The notes: a model not told the origin generated them from the letters alone. Shown: positions 1-13,101, counted from the first letter of the stretch. The stretch: 64,000 nt of DNA from Hybos culiciformis (GCA_964007475.1 OZ023275.1:18269829-18333828), one strand, 5' to 3'. Numbers and translations: made by a program.

Positions 1-2703
1 TTTTTTTAGTAATTTCTTTGCACAAGCACTACAAAATTACAAACAGAAAAAATGCGTATATTGAAGTTTTTTAGATTCCTTTGGTATGCTTGCTGGCTGG
101 CTTACCAAAAATAATATATCGATAATGTGCTATAAAATTATTATCATACAAAATGACACTAAATATTTTCTTGTTAATAAAGCAGAATTTGATGTGCTAG
201 TTGAATATAATTTATAATAGTTGTTTGTGAAAAATTTTTGTGATAACGACGGCTGCTGTTAACTAAAATAACAAAAAAAAAAAAAACAGATGTTTTGTAA
301 TTTTTTGAAATATTTTTATTTACAATAAATCATTTTGTTTCTCAATAATACTTTTTTCCTTAAATTTAAAGAAACAACATATTCAATAAACAAACCTTTA
401 AAATTTTATATCTCAATTAAAGATTTTTATGTACGAAAAACCTACCTGTATTAAACCAAAAAAAAAAATTAAGTATATTTAATACAAAACGCAGTTCAGG
501 TAATCTAGTTTTTTACATTACCATTTTGACTCAATTGAAAATATAACGAAACTTCAATATTAAACTTTCTGTTTTAGTTTTAATTCGAATATTTGCAGAT
601 AAGGGATTGATCCAAAGACCTAATAGCATATTATAATTAGTACCTACTATTAAAGAATCCACTTGTAATAATTGAGCTTAGTCACAAAAATTTTTTCAAT
701 TCCATTATTGTTATTTTAATTTAAGGATCACAAATACAATTTAATCGCACTGTTTTTCAACATCCTGTTTATATTTAAATTTAGATTTTGAATTTTTTTT
801 TAATTCATGGTTAATTGCAATAATTAGATATTATTATTGTGTATGTATAATTACAATAATTGTTATTATAAATTTTGATATTGCATGTTTCTTTTCGAAA
901 ATAAATTTTTAATTCTATAGAGGTATGGTATCTACCCAACCTAATCGCAGAAAATATAGGTTTATTTTTTTTAATAAGTACATAATTGCATTGATATTTT
1001 ATTATAATATTATTTTAAATTTATATGTGTTACACGATACTCCGTGGCGCTACACATGAGTATCATGTTATATCATAATCGCAAAATAAAATACATTGAA
1101 AAACTTTCAGCAAAATTAATTTTTTTTATGATAGAACTTCTAGAAGCAGTAATAAATTTAAACTGAAAATTATACCCACATTACAGATGTCATCAACCCG
1201 AAAGTGTTGGGTTATCCGCTAATATACTATTTTTCTTCTGATGTTTTTCTTTTTCATATATTTAAAATTGCAAAAATACCGGACCTATTTATTTAACGAG
1301 TATTGTTTGAATTTGCAAGAAAGTAACGTTCATTAATCATCACTGCTCAACAAATTATAATTATTCACTGCTAAAAAATTAATACTTGAACGACTTACAC
1401 TTCCAAACATTTTAGAGCAGTTTCAAAAATGACTTCTTTTTCTTCGTTGAAACAATTATAAACAACTAAAATATTTTCAGTAAAAATTTAAAACAGTTTT
1501 TAAAACAAAATATGTAAAATATTTATTTTAAATTCTAAATCGAACTAACAACAGTGCCTCTTCTAGGAAATATCTTACTCAGTTCAGTAACTTTATTATT
1601 GTGTACTTCTTCGCCGATTTTAGTAGATAAATTCAATAAGTGCATGACGTCACTTCCTTTTAACTTAGAGCCATCTGTCGTGGTTTTGGAAACTCATGAT
1701 TTGTATTTTCATTATGAAAATGGCATAAAAATAGTTTCGATTTTTATATAAACAAAAACAAAACTATTAAATGTCATTGTTACTTTATTGAATCAAAAAA
1801 AATTAAGAAAGTGAATAAATCGCTTTTTATCACTATTGGACTTCTATTTTTATGTCTGTAAACCCTAATTTGCTATCAAATAATTTATTAAAGCAAAGAT
1901 AAATTAAAAACCAAAAAATGAATGTACCTACCGTCCTTCCTGTGTCCGGTATTTTTTAGGAGTTTGTTTTAAATATTTTTCTATTTTTCATTGATAAATA
2001 TCTGTAGATATTTAATTATAGATACCTACACACTACATCTTACCTGTTTTAATATTTTTCGTTTTATTTTGTGAATGGGAACTGTCATAAAGAATCACAC
2101 TCTGCTTTATCGAGTATATTGAGTTTTATATTACATTGTAGTACGTTTGGAGAAAGATTGATAAATATATCGACAAGTACATAATACATGACATTGACGA
2201 TTCTTCTATCTCTTAATGTCTAAATAAAATAAAATTACATTTTAAACTAAAATATTTACTTCTAAAATCTAAAAGGAATTCGTAGAATTTTTCCTAGTTA
2301 ACTCTTCAGCGATTAAATTTCAAATATGAAAACCATACTGATAACGTAACAACTTCAAATTAAATCATTCTTTCGAAGAGTTTGTACTATTCTGTACAAA
2401 TTGTTCGAAAAAATCGAGATAAAAACTTAAGTTTTCTAAATGTTTCAAATAAATGCTAAGCAAGTCAATATTTATGTCATCTTAAAATGTAAACGATTCC
2501 TTATTTCTTTAAGAATTTATGTTTATTATTTCTTGGTTTTAATTTTTACTCTTACGCATTTATTTTCGGAAAAATAATAACCTATTTGATTTTATTTAAA
2601 ATTATTGGATGTAATGAGAATTCTAAATCTGAATTCATAATAAGCATTCACTTATGTTAAAAGATTAATTGGAAATTTCTAATTAAATTAAACAACAGAA
2701 CAT
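1..2703. other. intergenic, no gene seen
   Basis: This is A+T-rich sequence with homopolymer runs. The only open frame (1554-1751, plus) starts at GTG, resembles nothing I recognise and has no splice or promoter context. A short stretch near 1268-1283 (gcaaaaataccgga) recurs in the 5' flanks of the lipase genes L1 and L2, so it may be a dispersed repeat. Confidence 0.5.
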
Positions 2704-2708
2704 TTATT
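2703..2708 (-). terminator. possible poly(A) signal of the ATP synthase delta gene
   Basis: AATAAA read on the minus strand contains the TAA stop codon of the gene. If used, the 3' UTR would be only about 10-30 nt. It is not proven, because AATAAA is frequent in such A+T-rich DNA. Confidence 0.35.
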
Positions 2709-3683
2709 CGGTGGCCTTAATAATAGCTTCACAACATTCAACAGCAATTTCAGCTTCTGCTCTTGCCTAAAAACAAAGATTATTTTACGATAAATTCTTT
2801 TTTAAAATACACAACTCATACTTCTTCATTTGCTGCCGAGCCCAATGCTGATTTGTACTGTGTAAGTAATTGTCTAGCCTCATTTAAATCCAAATCTTCA
2901 ACGATTTGCCCTTCTTCGGCTAAAATTTGAACTGTAGAGTCTTCATTTACTGTGATTGAGCCACTTGAAACGAACACTTTTTGAGTTTTGCCATCATTTT
3001 CAAAAACTTGAACAACACCAGGTTTAAGGACAGCTAAAAACAAAAATTAAAATGTTGAAATAAAACTTTCTCACACAAATATCTGTAACTACTTTCCACA
3101 AATAAAACTTTCTGTCAAATAATAAAATCCAAACATTTCAAAGTTAGATCAATTCACTTAACTATATTTGTATTTTATTTCTTTGAGATGAAAATAATTT
3201 TGACTGTTTTCAGTTTGGCCTAACTACAACTTTTAATCTGTACGTAAGTAGGTAGGTACCAATTTCGTTTTTAGCCATTAACAACGAAATTAGAAACTGC
3301 GTGATAATTTAATAAAATAAATATTAACAAATCCTTCTATAATTTCTTACAGAATACATACTTACATCGTATTTGCAGGATACTGAAACTTCGATATTAC
3401 GAAGACATAATCACAAACATTTAAACATTATGTATAAAACAAAAACTTAAACTAGGTATATATGCATAAGGTTCTCACCTAAAGTTGGGACATGTTTGGC
3501 TAGAATACCAAAACTTCCACTAAATGATGGCACATCAACTTGCCGAACAACAACATCGTCATAGAAAACTTTATTGGCAGCTGCCAATGTTAATCTCATT
3601 TCATCGGCATAACCGCGGCGTGATTGCATTAAACGGGCTCCACGGGCAACTAATAGCCGAGCATTTTTAATTGTCATTGACAT
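2704..3683 (-). CDS. ATP5F1D: mitochondrial ATP synthase subunit delta
   Basis: This encodes the delta subunit of the F1 central stalk, homologous to bacterial epsilon, which couples rotor rotation to ATP synthesis at the mitochondrial inner membrane. I read three exons: 3479-3683, 2822-3033 and 2704-2766, joined by GT-AG introns with the frame kept. The product is 159 residues; the human precursor is about 168. Residues 1-24 are Arg-rich and lack acidic residues, as expected of a mitochondrial presequence. The beta-sandwich follows, with the conserved FGILAKHVPTLAVLKPGVV and SGSITVNEDSTVQILAEE segments (about residues 57-115), then a helical hairpin rich in Ala and Glu ending at ATE. The first ATG is chosen; a second lies two codons in. 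The stop codon overlaps a possible AATAAA. The assignment is secure from several conserved blocks in order. Confidence 0.95.
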
Positions 3684-4180
3684 TTTTTGAATTATTCCAA
3701 ATAAAGTTTAATGCTACAAATTAAAAAATAAAGATTAAAAATTATGTAACCTCTTTCTTCAATACAGTAGGGTTAGAAATATAGTATTTCGAATCACAAG
3801 ATAATTAAATTGTAAAAATTCTTTAAATTTTTTATTCAATTAAATTAGAAAAAAATATTAATTTCTATAAAAAAAAATTAATTTAATTACCACAAAAAAA
3901 TATTCTTTTACATAAAAAAAATTACCTATTTAAAAAATCCAAAATTTGACTTTTGAGTGTGACAAGGCAATGACAGCAAAAGTTAAAACAATGACATTTT
4001 TGAAAAATGTAAGTGCGAAGTGGATGTATCGTTTTCGCTTATTGAAATATGTCAGCTGATTTTTAGTTGGCGTAGCATCGTCAGTCGCTAATAATTTTGT
4101 TTGGCGCGAAAATTTAAATTTTTAAATGTACATATTATACATAATTACATACATAATACCTATTCACCGTTTCACACGGT
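3684..4180. other. upstream region of the ATP synthase delta gene
   Basis: Non-coding. It should hold the promoter and 5' UTR of the minus-strand ATP synthase gene, but I see no clear TATA box or initiator. Poly-A and poly-T runs are frequent. Confidence 0.4.
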
Positions 4181-4184
4181 TTAA

Positions 4185-4437
4185 AAGGACTTGCTCCGTC
4201 CCAAACATTTTTGTCCCAAAATTTGATTGAAAAGCTGTTTTAGATTATTTTAAAGTTAAATTAAAAAAAAATAATTTCAAAATCTCCGGACTGTTTCATA
4301 CTAATGGTATAAAACCATACCATTTTAAAGTATGAAACAGTCCGGAGGTTGTGAATAAGATTTTTTTTCTAAATTAAACTTTAAAATAATCTAAAACATA
4401 AAACGGCTTTTCAATCAAATTTTGGGACTTATTCCTC
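4185..4437. mobile_element. foldback MITE flanked by TTAA (copy A)
   Basis: The element of about 253 bp folds into a long hairpin. The left arm carries GTCCCAAA, a GATTATTTTAAAGT block and CCGGACTGTTTCATACT; the right arm holds their inverses. TTAA flanks both sides (4181-4184 and 4438-4441), the target site preferred by piggyBac-type transposases. It has no coding capacity. It is related to the element at 4689-5076, sharing arm sequence. Assignment to the piggyBac superfamily is inference from the TTAA site only, and the outer ends do not begin CCC. Confidence 0.6.
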
Positions 4438-4688
4438 TTAAGGCTAAGTTTTGAAGAGATTTTTTAATATACATACTTAATCTAATTCTAAAAATGTATT
4501 TTAAAGCATGAAACAGTTTGAGGGTTTGGAATGAAAAAATGTTTTAAAATTTGACTTTAACATGTTCGAATTCAGTTTTTTGAAATAACAAAAAAATGAT
4601 AATTTCCAATTTTGAGTCTAGATTTTTTTTTTTAGAATGCATATTTTACTATCATTCATTTTACTCGCTCAAAATATTTTCTTTTTAA

Positions 4689-5076
4689 GAGGACTTGGTA
4701 CCAGTTTGGATTTTTTGTCCCAAAATTTGATTGTAGAGCCGTTTTAGATTATTTTAAAGTGTAATTTAAAAAAAACATTTCATTCACAACCTCAGGAATG
4801 TTTCATAGTTTAAAATGACATAAAACTTTTTAGAATCGGTTAAGGCTAAGTGTTCGAAATCTCTTCAAAACCATTTTGTGACACATAACAATGGTTTTGA
4901 AGAGATTTCGAGCACTTAGCCTTAACCGATTCTAAAAAGTATTATACCCTTTTAAAGTATCAAACAGTTCGGAGGTTGTGAATGAAATGTTTTTTCTAAA
5001 TTTAACTTTAAAATAATCTAAAACTGCTTTTCAAAAAAAATTTGGGACAAAAAATTCAAACTGGTACCAAGTCCCC
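4689..5076. mobile_element. foldback MITE flanked by TTAA (copy B)
   Basis: This is a 388-bp palindromic element. The left end GAGGACTTGGTACCAG and the right end CTGGTACCAAGTCCCC are inverse to one another, and TTAA lies outside each (4685-4688 and 5077-5080). The arms share blocks with the neighbouring copy. The centre holds a further near-perfect palindrome around AATCTCTTCAAAACCA. It has no open reading frame. It is probably non-autonomous and mobilised in trans. Confidence 0.7.
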
Positions 5077-5080
5077 TTAA

Positions 5081-7777
5081 ATAAAGTTTTCACGATAAAA
5101 ACTTAATTTTCGGGGAAGGGAAGTATATATTTAGTAATTTAAAATTAAGCATAATTAAATATTATATAATACCATAATAAACATAATTATTAAAAACATA
5201 TTAAAGTAGTAGTCAGCTCAATTTTACATAATTCATGAAATGTCCTCTTAACATGTACGTAATTTGCTGTTTTCATTTTGTAGATTTTGTTTAAGCTTTT
5301 AATCAAAGAACAACTAACATTATCTTAAATAGGTGATTTCATAAATTATAAACAATTAAAATAAATACCGCTTATGTTTTTATTTACATAAATATAATTA
5401 ACTTTTTATAAAGAATTAGGAACTGATATTATTTCAGAATATTATTTATAACTTTTATAAACCTCAAATGGCAGGTTTCATCTTAATAATTTTAATCCAT
5501 AATATTTTATTATATGATAATAAGTTATAATAGATAATCTAAAAGAGTAGTTTTTAACTGTAGTATTTTTTTTTTGCGGGCTACCTCGAAGAATAGTTAC
5601 GGGGTCGAACTTGATCTATATAATATACTAGTAATCGCTTTCACTCGAAAGTTCCATTGAAAACCCTTTTAGTTGACTTTCATTTAGATCAATCATATAT
5701 TTGTTCTGTGAAGATTTAATAAATTTAATTGTAAAAAAAAATACTTTATAACTCGCAAATAAAATTATTATACCTTGAATTAAAAAAAAATTTATCAATA
5801 TCGGTCTTTAATTGTCGCGCAAAGATATATCAAAGAGGTTTCTTTGAACAGAAACTTAGATATGTATATAAACTGATTGTATCTTATAATATGTAACTAT
5901 GTTTATTAAGTTACTTAATACACACATAAAAATTGTATAACCACTAGGCTTGTGTACTTTTTCTGATACATATTCAAGTTTTTCGATTAGAATATTTTTT
6001 AAAATAAAGATTTCGAATGTTATACGTACATCTCCAAATTTTTCTGTCGTGATCAACAAATTTTTATAAGGAAATATTACCAAATTTTATACTTTTGACC
6101 TCAATAGACATAGTAATATTGTTCTTATCATACTCCTAAAATTAAAAAAAAAAGATTAGAATAATGTTATCAATTCGAAACAGAAAAAAAAAATTGCAAA
6201 TCAGTGTGTATTTTTCTGATCAAGGTAATAATTGAAATATCGGTAAAAATTGTGTACATATATCTTATGACGATTATTTATAAAAAATATTTTACACGCA
6301 TTATTTGCTGAATTAACTATTTCTAGAATAAAGTCGTTTATGATCGTGAAGACTATAGTAAAACCAGTGTTAGTGAATTGTTGAATTATTATGAATTAAA
6401 AATAATTTGTAAAAAAAAACATATTTTTGTGTTAACAGTGTACATAAAATATATATAAAAAAAAAAAATTGTTCACCATCAGCAATCAGCATTAAAAAAA
6501 AAAAGTATTTGCTGATTAAATTATTAAAGTGACAACAAACAAAATATACTATATTTTTCAATAAAGAAAACAAAAAAAAGCAAGTTCTTATTTGTAATAC
6601 AAATAATTTGAGATAGGTAGGTAAAAATATAAGTAAATTTAAATCTCTAATCTCTAGAATTAGTATTATTATTAGTCATTAACTTAACAGTGATATGCCT
6701 AATATATGGCGGTATGAAACATATTGTACATGTTGTTCGAATTTGGAAAATTTGAATCATATTTGTTGATAGCAAAATTGTTCATAAATAAAAATAAATT
6801 TAACAATAATTTTTTCTTAATTTTAAATTTCTTACATATTTAATTTTTATGTTTTTATTTTATTAAAAATATTTTTTATTATTTCTATACTTAATATATA
6901 TTCTATTCTATATATAATGTTTATATACATAAACATCTAAAATGAAAGTCCGTTTATGTATCTAACTTCTAAACATAAACCATAATGAACTGATTTGGAC
7001 GAAAACGGTACCATTGGAAAGGTTATTTTACGTAGATGATTTTAGGCTATTTTTTCATGACTTTTGGTCGACTGGCGCTGGACAACTTTTCGCCATTTTT
7101 GCACAATTTCAAAAAAAAATGTACGCTTTTTTTTTTTATTATTATTAATAAAGACACTAGGATAGAGAAAAAGAAACAATGTTTGCGCCGGATCGAATGG
7201 TTTTAACATTTAAAAGGAATTTACGAAATTAATTCTGACAGTAACTCCTAAAGCAATGCTGTGACTGTTATTGCCACAAAATACTTTATATAATTTTTGT
7301 TTCTTTAATATACAAAAACTGCACGTAAAAACTTCAGGATAGAAACTTAATGGACTTGAAGAAATTCAAATTAGATAACGATTAGCTATTCCCTTAGCTC
7401 AGTCTTTATTTTTTTACAACAGTAATCAAATCACTGTTTTTCGTAGTACGGCTATTTAAAGAAATATTAATTAGTTGTTTAGTATATATTTCTATCTTTA
7501 TAACTTGAAAAAAAAATTGTATGAATTTTTAAACTGAATTATAATATGAATAATAATAAATAAAGAATAATAATAATAATAAGATAACGATTCTAGGATT
7601 AATTTATTTCAAAAAAACCTTGTTTAATTTCGATGGATAATGCACCATATATTTTAAATTTTCAAACAAAACAAAATTTTATTTTAATAGATGACGTAAA
7701 ACTAGATGCAACCCAATTTTGGTTATGTTTGAAAATTCAACCACCTGTTACAATAAAAAAGGAATCAAAAGCACAAA
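5081..7777. other. intergenic, no gene seen
   Basis: No supported gene. Open frames here are short and A+T-driven. The stretch 6940-7260 is less A+T-rich and contains phrases such as GATTTGGACGAAAACGG and TCGACTGGCGCTGGACAAC, which look like a worn transposon fragment I cannot classify. Confidence 0.4.
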
Positions 7778-9733
7778 ATGGAAAATAAAATGATATTTTT
7801 TATTTTCTCAATCCTGATTATGGATCAAGTTAAAGCCGAAAATGTAACTTGGAATGTTGAGTTTTCAACAAAAAATTTGACAATCGAGATGAGTGCACAG
7901 AAAAATGAAAATTTTACAATTATATTAGGACCAAATTTTGCAAGAAATAAATATTTTTTCAAACTAAAGACAATGGACGATAGAATTGCAACTATGTCTG
8001 TTGAAGAAATCAAGCCAATGAGTTGGGAATCTTATCAGCAAAATTTTACAATTAAAGGAAATTCTATTGGACGAACAAAAATTTATATGGAATTAATAAA
8101 ACCTAATGTCAATGAAAGCGAAAAATCAAGTTCTGAAATAGATTTGATCGTTATACTGAGAAAGGTATAATAAATTGTTTCACAATACAATTGCCATACG
8201 ATTACCAAATTATGTATTATTTTTGTAAAATTTAATTTTAGGAAACTATATGGAATACGATTTTTAATTCATTTATTGCGATTCTGGTATCACTGTTATA
8301 TATTAATTTCGGTTGTGCTTTAGATTTGGATGCTGTGAAAAATATTAGTAAGAAAATGTTCTGAAAAAGAAAAAGTTCTGAATAGAAACAAAGTTAAATA
8401 ATAAAAATATTAAAATAAAGTTTAATTGTTTTTATTTACATAAGTTAACTGTTTAATCTAATCTAATCTAATCTAATATATTATAATGAAATCGATCTGT
8501 CGGTCTGTCTTTAATACTTCTAGTTGATTTCAAACAGAACTTTTTCAAATTTCACAAAGAGCCCCTATTTATGTATATTTTTTAATTGTAGTATTGCGAC
8601 CTATTGGACCAGTTATTGGATTTGCAAGCCAAGTTGTTTTAATGCCATTATTGAGTTATTTTCTAGGCTCGCTTATATTTCCAAACGATTTTGCAATGCA
8701 ATTGGGCTTATTTTTTATTGGGATTTCACCTGGAGGAGGTGCTTCCAATATATGGACAGTTATTCTTCAGGGGAATATTAATTTATCTATTACAATGACT
8801 ACCATATCAACGTTTGCTGCATTTGGGACAATGCCACTATGGATTTATTTATTGGGGAGGCTTATATTTGACGCCGGTGATTTAGGTACTGTACCATATG
8901 ACAAAATTGGTATAATTGGAATTGGTTTAATTATACCGCTAACAATTGGAGTCCTTATTCAAAAATATTTTTCAAATGTAACAAAAATTTTAATTAAGAT
9001 GATAAAACCAACTTCGATCATTTTTATAATACTTATTAGTATTTTTGGCATAATATTGAATTATCATTTGTTTCAATTATTTTCTTGGAAAGTAAGCTAA
9101 TTTTTGATTAACAAAATTTTGTTTATGGATTGTACTAATTAATTTTTTAATTTTTAATTTATTAATTATTATTTCTAGATGACATTGGCAGGCCTTGCCT
9201 TACCATTTCTCGGTTATACTAGTAGTTGGTGTATTGCAAAATTATTTAATTTAGATGGACCAGATGCACTGACCGTATCAATAGAAGTCGGAATTCAAAA
9301 TATTGCCATTGCTCTATTTTTAATTAAATTTACTTTGGAACCACCACTATCTGGTAAATAATATTGATTATTTATTTCTGAAATTAGTAGATGTATCATA
9401 CATTTATCGATTACAGTATTTCGTTATTATCAGAAAATTTTGTGTAGGTCAAAATAGTCGAACAAAGTTTTCTTGGCAAATATTTATTGGTTTACCAATT
9501 TATTCTAGATAATGTTTATTACTCTTCAATAAGATTTTCTTTTTGTAGATTTAATAACTTTAGTTCCCATTACCGTTGCAATGATGACACCGTTACCACT
9601 GATTTTACTATATTTTCTGAAGAAATATTGCTTCGGGAAAAACAAGAAAAAACATAGAAAAGAGGAAGATTCATTATTGAAAAGGCGAACGAAAAAACCT
9701 TTGGATAATCAAAATGTTGATCAAAACACCTAA
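7778..9733 (+). CDS. SLC10-family transporter, P3 protein / bile-acid:sodium symporter-like
   Basis: This is a multi-pass transporter of the bile acid:sodium symporter family (SLC10), closest in layout to P3 proteins (SLC10A3/A5 type). The substrate is unknown. There are five exons: 7778-8164, 8242-8347, 8592-9091, 9179-9353 and 9549-9733, all GT-AG and in frame, giving 450 residues. A signal peptide (residues 1-20, ending VKA) precedes an Asn-glycosylation-rich luminal or extracellular domain to about residue 128. About nine hydrophobic segments follow. The family signatures SPGGGASN and SIEVGIQNIAIA are present; the latter matches the region that in bacterial ASBT homologues supplies Na+-binding Glu and Gln, and both residues are kept here. 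The C-terminal tail is Lys/Arg-rich and cytosolic. The start ATG sits in a good context (CAAAATGG). Confidence 0.88.
8454..8477. repeat. TAATC microsatellite in SLC10 intron 2
   Basis: Four perfect TAATC units and a partial fifth lie inside the second intron of the transporter gene. Confidence 0.8.
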
Positions 9734-9876
9734 GTTGATGATATTTACATTTTACAATGTACATCCATAAATGTAAAGTAAAAATTGTGCATTGTAATAT
9801 AGTTATTATTTATTGAAGAATTTTTTGACTTTAACTGTAGAATTATAAAAGTTTGTAATAGAGTCCCAAAAATTAC

Positions 9877-9882
9877 AATAAA
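9877..9882 (+). terminator. poly(A) signal of the SLC10-like gene
   Basis: AATAAA lies about 145 nt after the stop codon of the plus-strand transporter gene, at a plausible distance for its 3' end. Confidence 0.5.
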
Positions 9883-10308
9883 AATGTAAGAAACTGACTG
9901 CTTTTTTTTACAGTTCAGTGTGTAGGTCCTATAAAATAAAAGTTTTCATTATTATGATGTCCTTTTGTAATGCACATTCATTGAGTATAAAAACATGATG
10001 CATCCAAAAGTTTATTTTATTGTTTGGAGCTGATTGAAATCCACGATCATTTTATTCGTAACTTAAAACCTTCTATGTTATGCTTATTTCAGTGTGCTAA
10101 TTTTTTTTTATCTGTAGACTTTAACACTGATTAGAAATTTTAAGGTCCATTTTAAAAATAATGCAATTATTGAATTTCTATTATACTGAACAAATATTTT
10201 TAATTTAGGGAACTATATCTACCCACATTATAATTTTAATTTGCTCCTTCCATAATAATTTATCTAACTTTAAAATAAATATTTTTAAATATCATGATTT
10301 TGTTTTCA
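9883..10308. other. intergenic between convergent SLC10-like and L1 genes
   Basis: No gene seen. The transporter (plus) and lipase L1 (minus) converge here, so both 3' ends fall in this interval. Confidence 0.5.
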
Positions 10309-13101
10309 TTAATGAGGTATCACATAATTAATAAAGTTCGCGATTGGATAATATCTTGTTTTAATGTTCTCGTTTTGATAAACTATTCCTTTAACTCCCT
10401 TAGCAAATGGTTCGTTTTTGTTCGTTGTTAAGTAAACATCTCCTTTTGAACTGAAAAAATAAATTTTCAATAATATACATTATAGTATATAGGTAATGTC
10501 ACAGATAATACGATATACCCAGTGCTCGAAGTGAGGCGGCATGGGGTGGGATGCCATCCCGGTACTTCTAAATAATTGTAAACTCATCCCACCACTTCTT
10601 AGGATGGAAAAATGCATCCCGGAACATATTTTTTTAAATTTTAAATAATTTTTTTCCTGAATTTTAACAATTTTTATTAAAAAAAATTAAAAATGATTTT
10701 AATTGAGACTTTTAAAATTCAACTAGTAAATAGTAGATATTTTGGTTACTAATTGGCCATGTAGTTATTTTTTTTGTAACAATTTTCGCAGCATTTCGAA
10801 AATTTCAATTTTTACCCGATCAAATTTTGAATATTCTCTATCTTTAGTTAACTTCCAAATTTTGTTTAAATTTTTTGTTTTTAAGGGTTAAATTTTTGAA
10901 AAAAAAAAAAGAAAAATTAAGAACAGCAAGAAATATAAAAGCGGGGGGAGAAGAGCATTTGAATGAATGTACTTAGCACATTAAGCCAAGATAGGACATT
11001 ACAGAAGCTCAATACTTTAAAGTTCCTGGATTACCAGTCAGAAACACAATGGTGTGAAAAGTTAGAGACATATAAATATAACAGTTAAAGAAAGTGGAAT
11101 AGGATGTTCTATTCGTAGTACATTAAATGATTTAGGAACAACAAAGACGCAACGCAAGCGTTAAAGCTGGTAAAATTAAAATAAAGTTGTTTGGATGAGT
11201 CATTTTTCTACTAAAAAAGGACAAAGCGATAGAAACCCCAAGAGCCTCAACCTGCTCTTAAATTTTTTTAACCATCCCACCACTTTTAGCCTGCCACTTC
11301 GACCACTGGATATACCTATTTATTTAATTTGTATATAATGTTAACAGTAAAGGTAGTTAGTACATTAACAAACTTTGAAGATTTTAAAACTTTAGTTCGG
11401 AAATAATAAATGAATTAAAAAATAAATGAAATAAAAATAATAACAAATAATTTGCAAAAGTTATACTAACATTAAGTCATAGCCAAAATTATATATTAAC
11501 AGAAAAAGATTATACTTGCTTTGTTGGACAGAATATTCCCATTTGTATAGGTCCCTCGCGCATCATATTTGAAGCCAAAAATCTCTTTTTATATTTACCA
11601 CGAACGCTTTCCGCATAGAAAATGTAGGATCTGTGGTGACTGCATAAATCTTGAAATTAAAAAACAAACATAATTTTTCTTTCATTAATATTATGTATTT
11701 ATAAAGATTTTTAATATTAGAAAAAGAACAAATTTTTGATATACTGAGGTATATTTTAAAATGTAATTAACAAAAAAAAAATTTTACCATTTGGCGCAAA
11801 AAGTTGGTAATTTCTCTGGGGACAACCCGGTTGGAGGGTCACACCACGATTAGGCCAAAAATCTACAGTACCGGTAGAATATGGAATGCCGTACAATCCG
11901 GCATCAGTGTGAATTATGTCAACAAACTGCCCATCATTTTTGTTTAACGTCTGATGAACAGCATAAAATCCAATGCCAGCAGGGTCAAGACCAGTGATTC
12001 TGAAACATAAAAATTAGTTATTGTATGAATTTTATTTATTTAATTCAGACACATTGATTGATTCAGTCGTACTGATAACGTTACCTTGCAACTAATATAT
12101 TTTCACTGGATAACGATTTTATGTTTCTTCCAACTAGTCCAGCTAGTTGAGCGCCAAGTGAGTGCCCAACAATATGAAATTTTCTTATATTTAGACCATT
12201 TCTGAAGAGCTTTAAGATTATTTGAGCTAAAATTGGACCCAGCTAAAAATAAACATAATAAATTAAATATATATTATTATTAAATTACGTCTTCGTGTAG
12301 TGTTGGTAAACGCACTTATATAAAATATAGTACTAACGTAGTATTTTTAATTATATACATTAGTTTTTATTTAAACAAAAAATTTTTAACATACCGTTTG
12401 CTCGTTTGGTATTGCACTTAAAAAATAATTTCCAGATACAGCTGTCGCCCAATCCAATACTAATAAATTAGTTGCTAAAACTTCAGAGTTTAAGTAAGCT
12501 TTAGTTATAATTCTGGCACTACCCTGCGGTTGAGTTTGATTTTCCAAGTATCCATGGAAAAAGAATGTTGTGGACAAGGACAAATCAAATTGAGGATGAT
12601 GAAGAATTTTTACTGCCTCATTGAAGCTATATACTTTATAATCATATAAATTGGGCCTATATATAATAAATAAAATAGGGTGAAATAAAATAAAAGTTAA
12701 ATGTTTTAGTATGTGTATGGCTTTACTTAAAATTATATTTCAATGAATTCATATTGATATTTTCTCCGAAATTATATTAGGCAGAATGCATTAAATTTTA
12801 TTTATATTTAGGGCTCCCTAAAAATTATAAATTAACTGGCTCGTTCGAATTGTGAAATTTCGTTAAATATGGTAAATTTGAAATAATTTAAAAAAAATAC
12901 TCAACCCGAAATAAAAAATAATTGTTGCATCTAAATCATTACTTTGACCTCTTGAATTGCTAATTATTATTGCACTAACTATAACTCCTATAAATTATAA
13001 TAAAAGGATTATTTATCAATTATTATTTTATAAGGTTTTCTGTATATATATAAATGTATCTTACCAAAATTAAATATAAGTATAAAATGAAATAGATTCA
13101 T
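10309..13101 (-). CDS. secreted pancreatic-lipase-family enzyme L1
   Basis: This is an alpha/beta-hydrolase of the animal pancreatic lipase family, as in insect phospholipase A1 and yolk-protein relatives; it probably hydrolyses lipid esters outside the cell. There are seven exons (5' to 3'): 13065-13101, 12906-12987, 12395-12656, 12085-12242, 11788-11999, 11520-11649 and 10309-10450, giving 340 residues. Exon 1 encodes a hydrophobic signal start (MNLFHFILIFNF). The catalytic Ser155 is in GHSLGAQ, Asp185 in LDPA and His255 in CSH, so the triad is intact. WPN followed by QPGC and SVRGKYKK are family landmarks. It ends without a C-terminal PLAT domain, as in insect PLA1-like members. The junction of exons 6 and 7 keeps phase only if a GC donor (GCAAGT) is used. 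A hAT element lies in the last intron. Substrate preference, lipase versus phospholipase, cannot be told. Confidence 0.88.
10520..11308. mobile_element. non-autonomous hAT element in L1 intron 6
   Basis: The element is 789 bp. Its ends CAGTGCTCGAAGTG and CACTTCGACCACTG form an imperfect terminal inverted repeat, and a perfect 8-bp duplication GATATACC lies on both sides (10512-10519 and 11309-11316). Eight-bp duplications and CAGTG-type ends are the hallmark of hAT transposons. It is more G+C-rich at the ends than its surroundings. No transposase frame survives. Confidence 0.85.

Noticed and set aside
1554..1751. 65-codon plus-strand frame with a hydrophobic start
   Set aside because: GTG start, no recognisable domain, no splice or promoter context.
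6370..6573. Phe-rich minus-strand frame
   Set aside because: Composition is explained by A- and T-runs; nothing supports coding.
8454..8477. Telomere-like repeat
   Set aside because: The unit is TAATC, not the insect telomere unit TTAGG, and the run is short and intronic.
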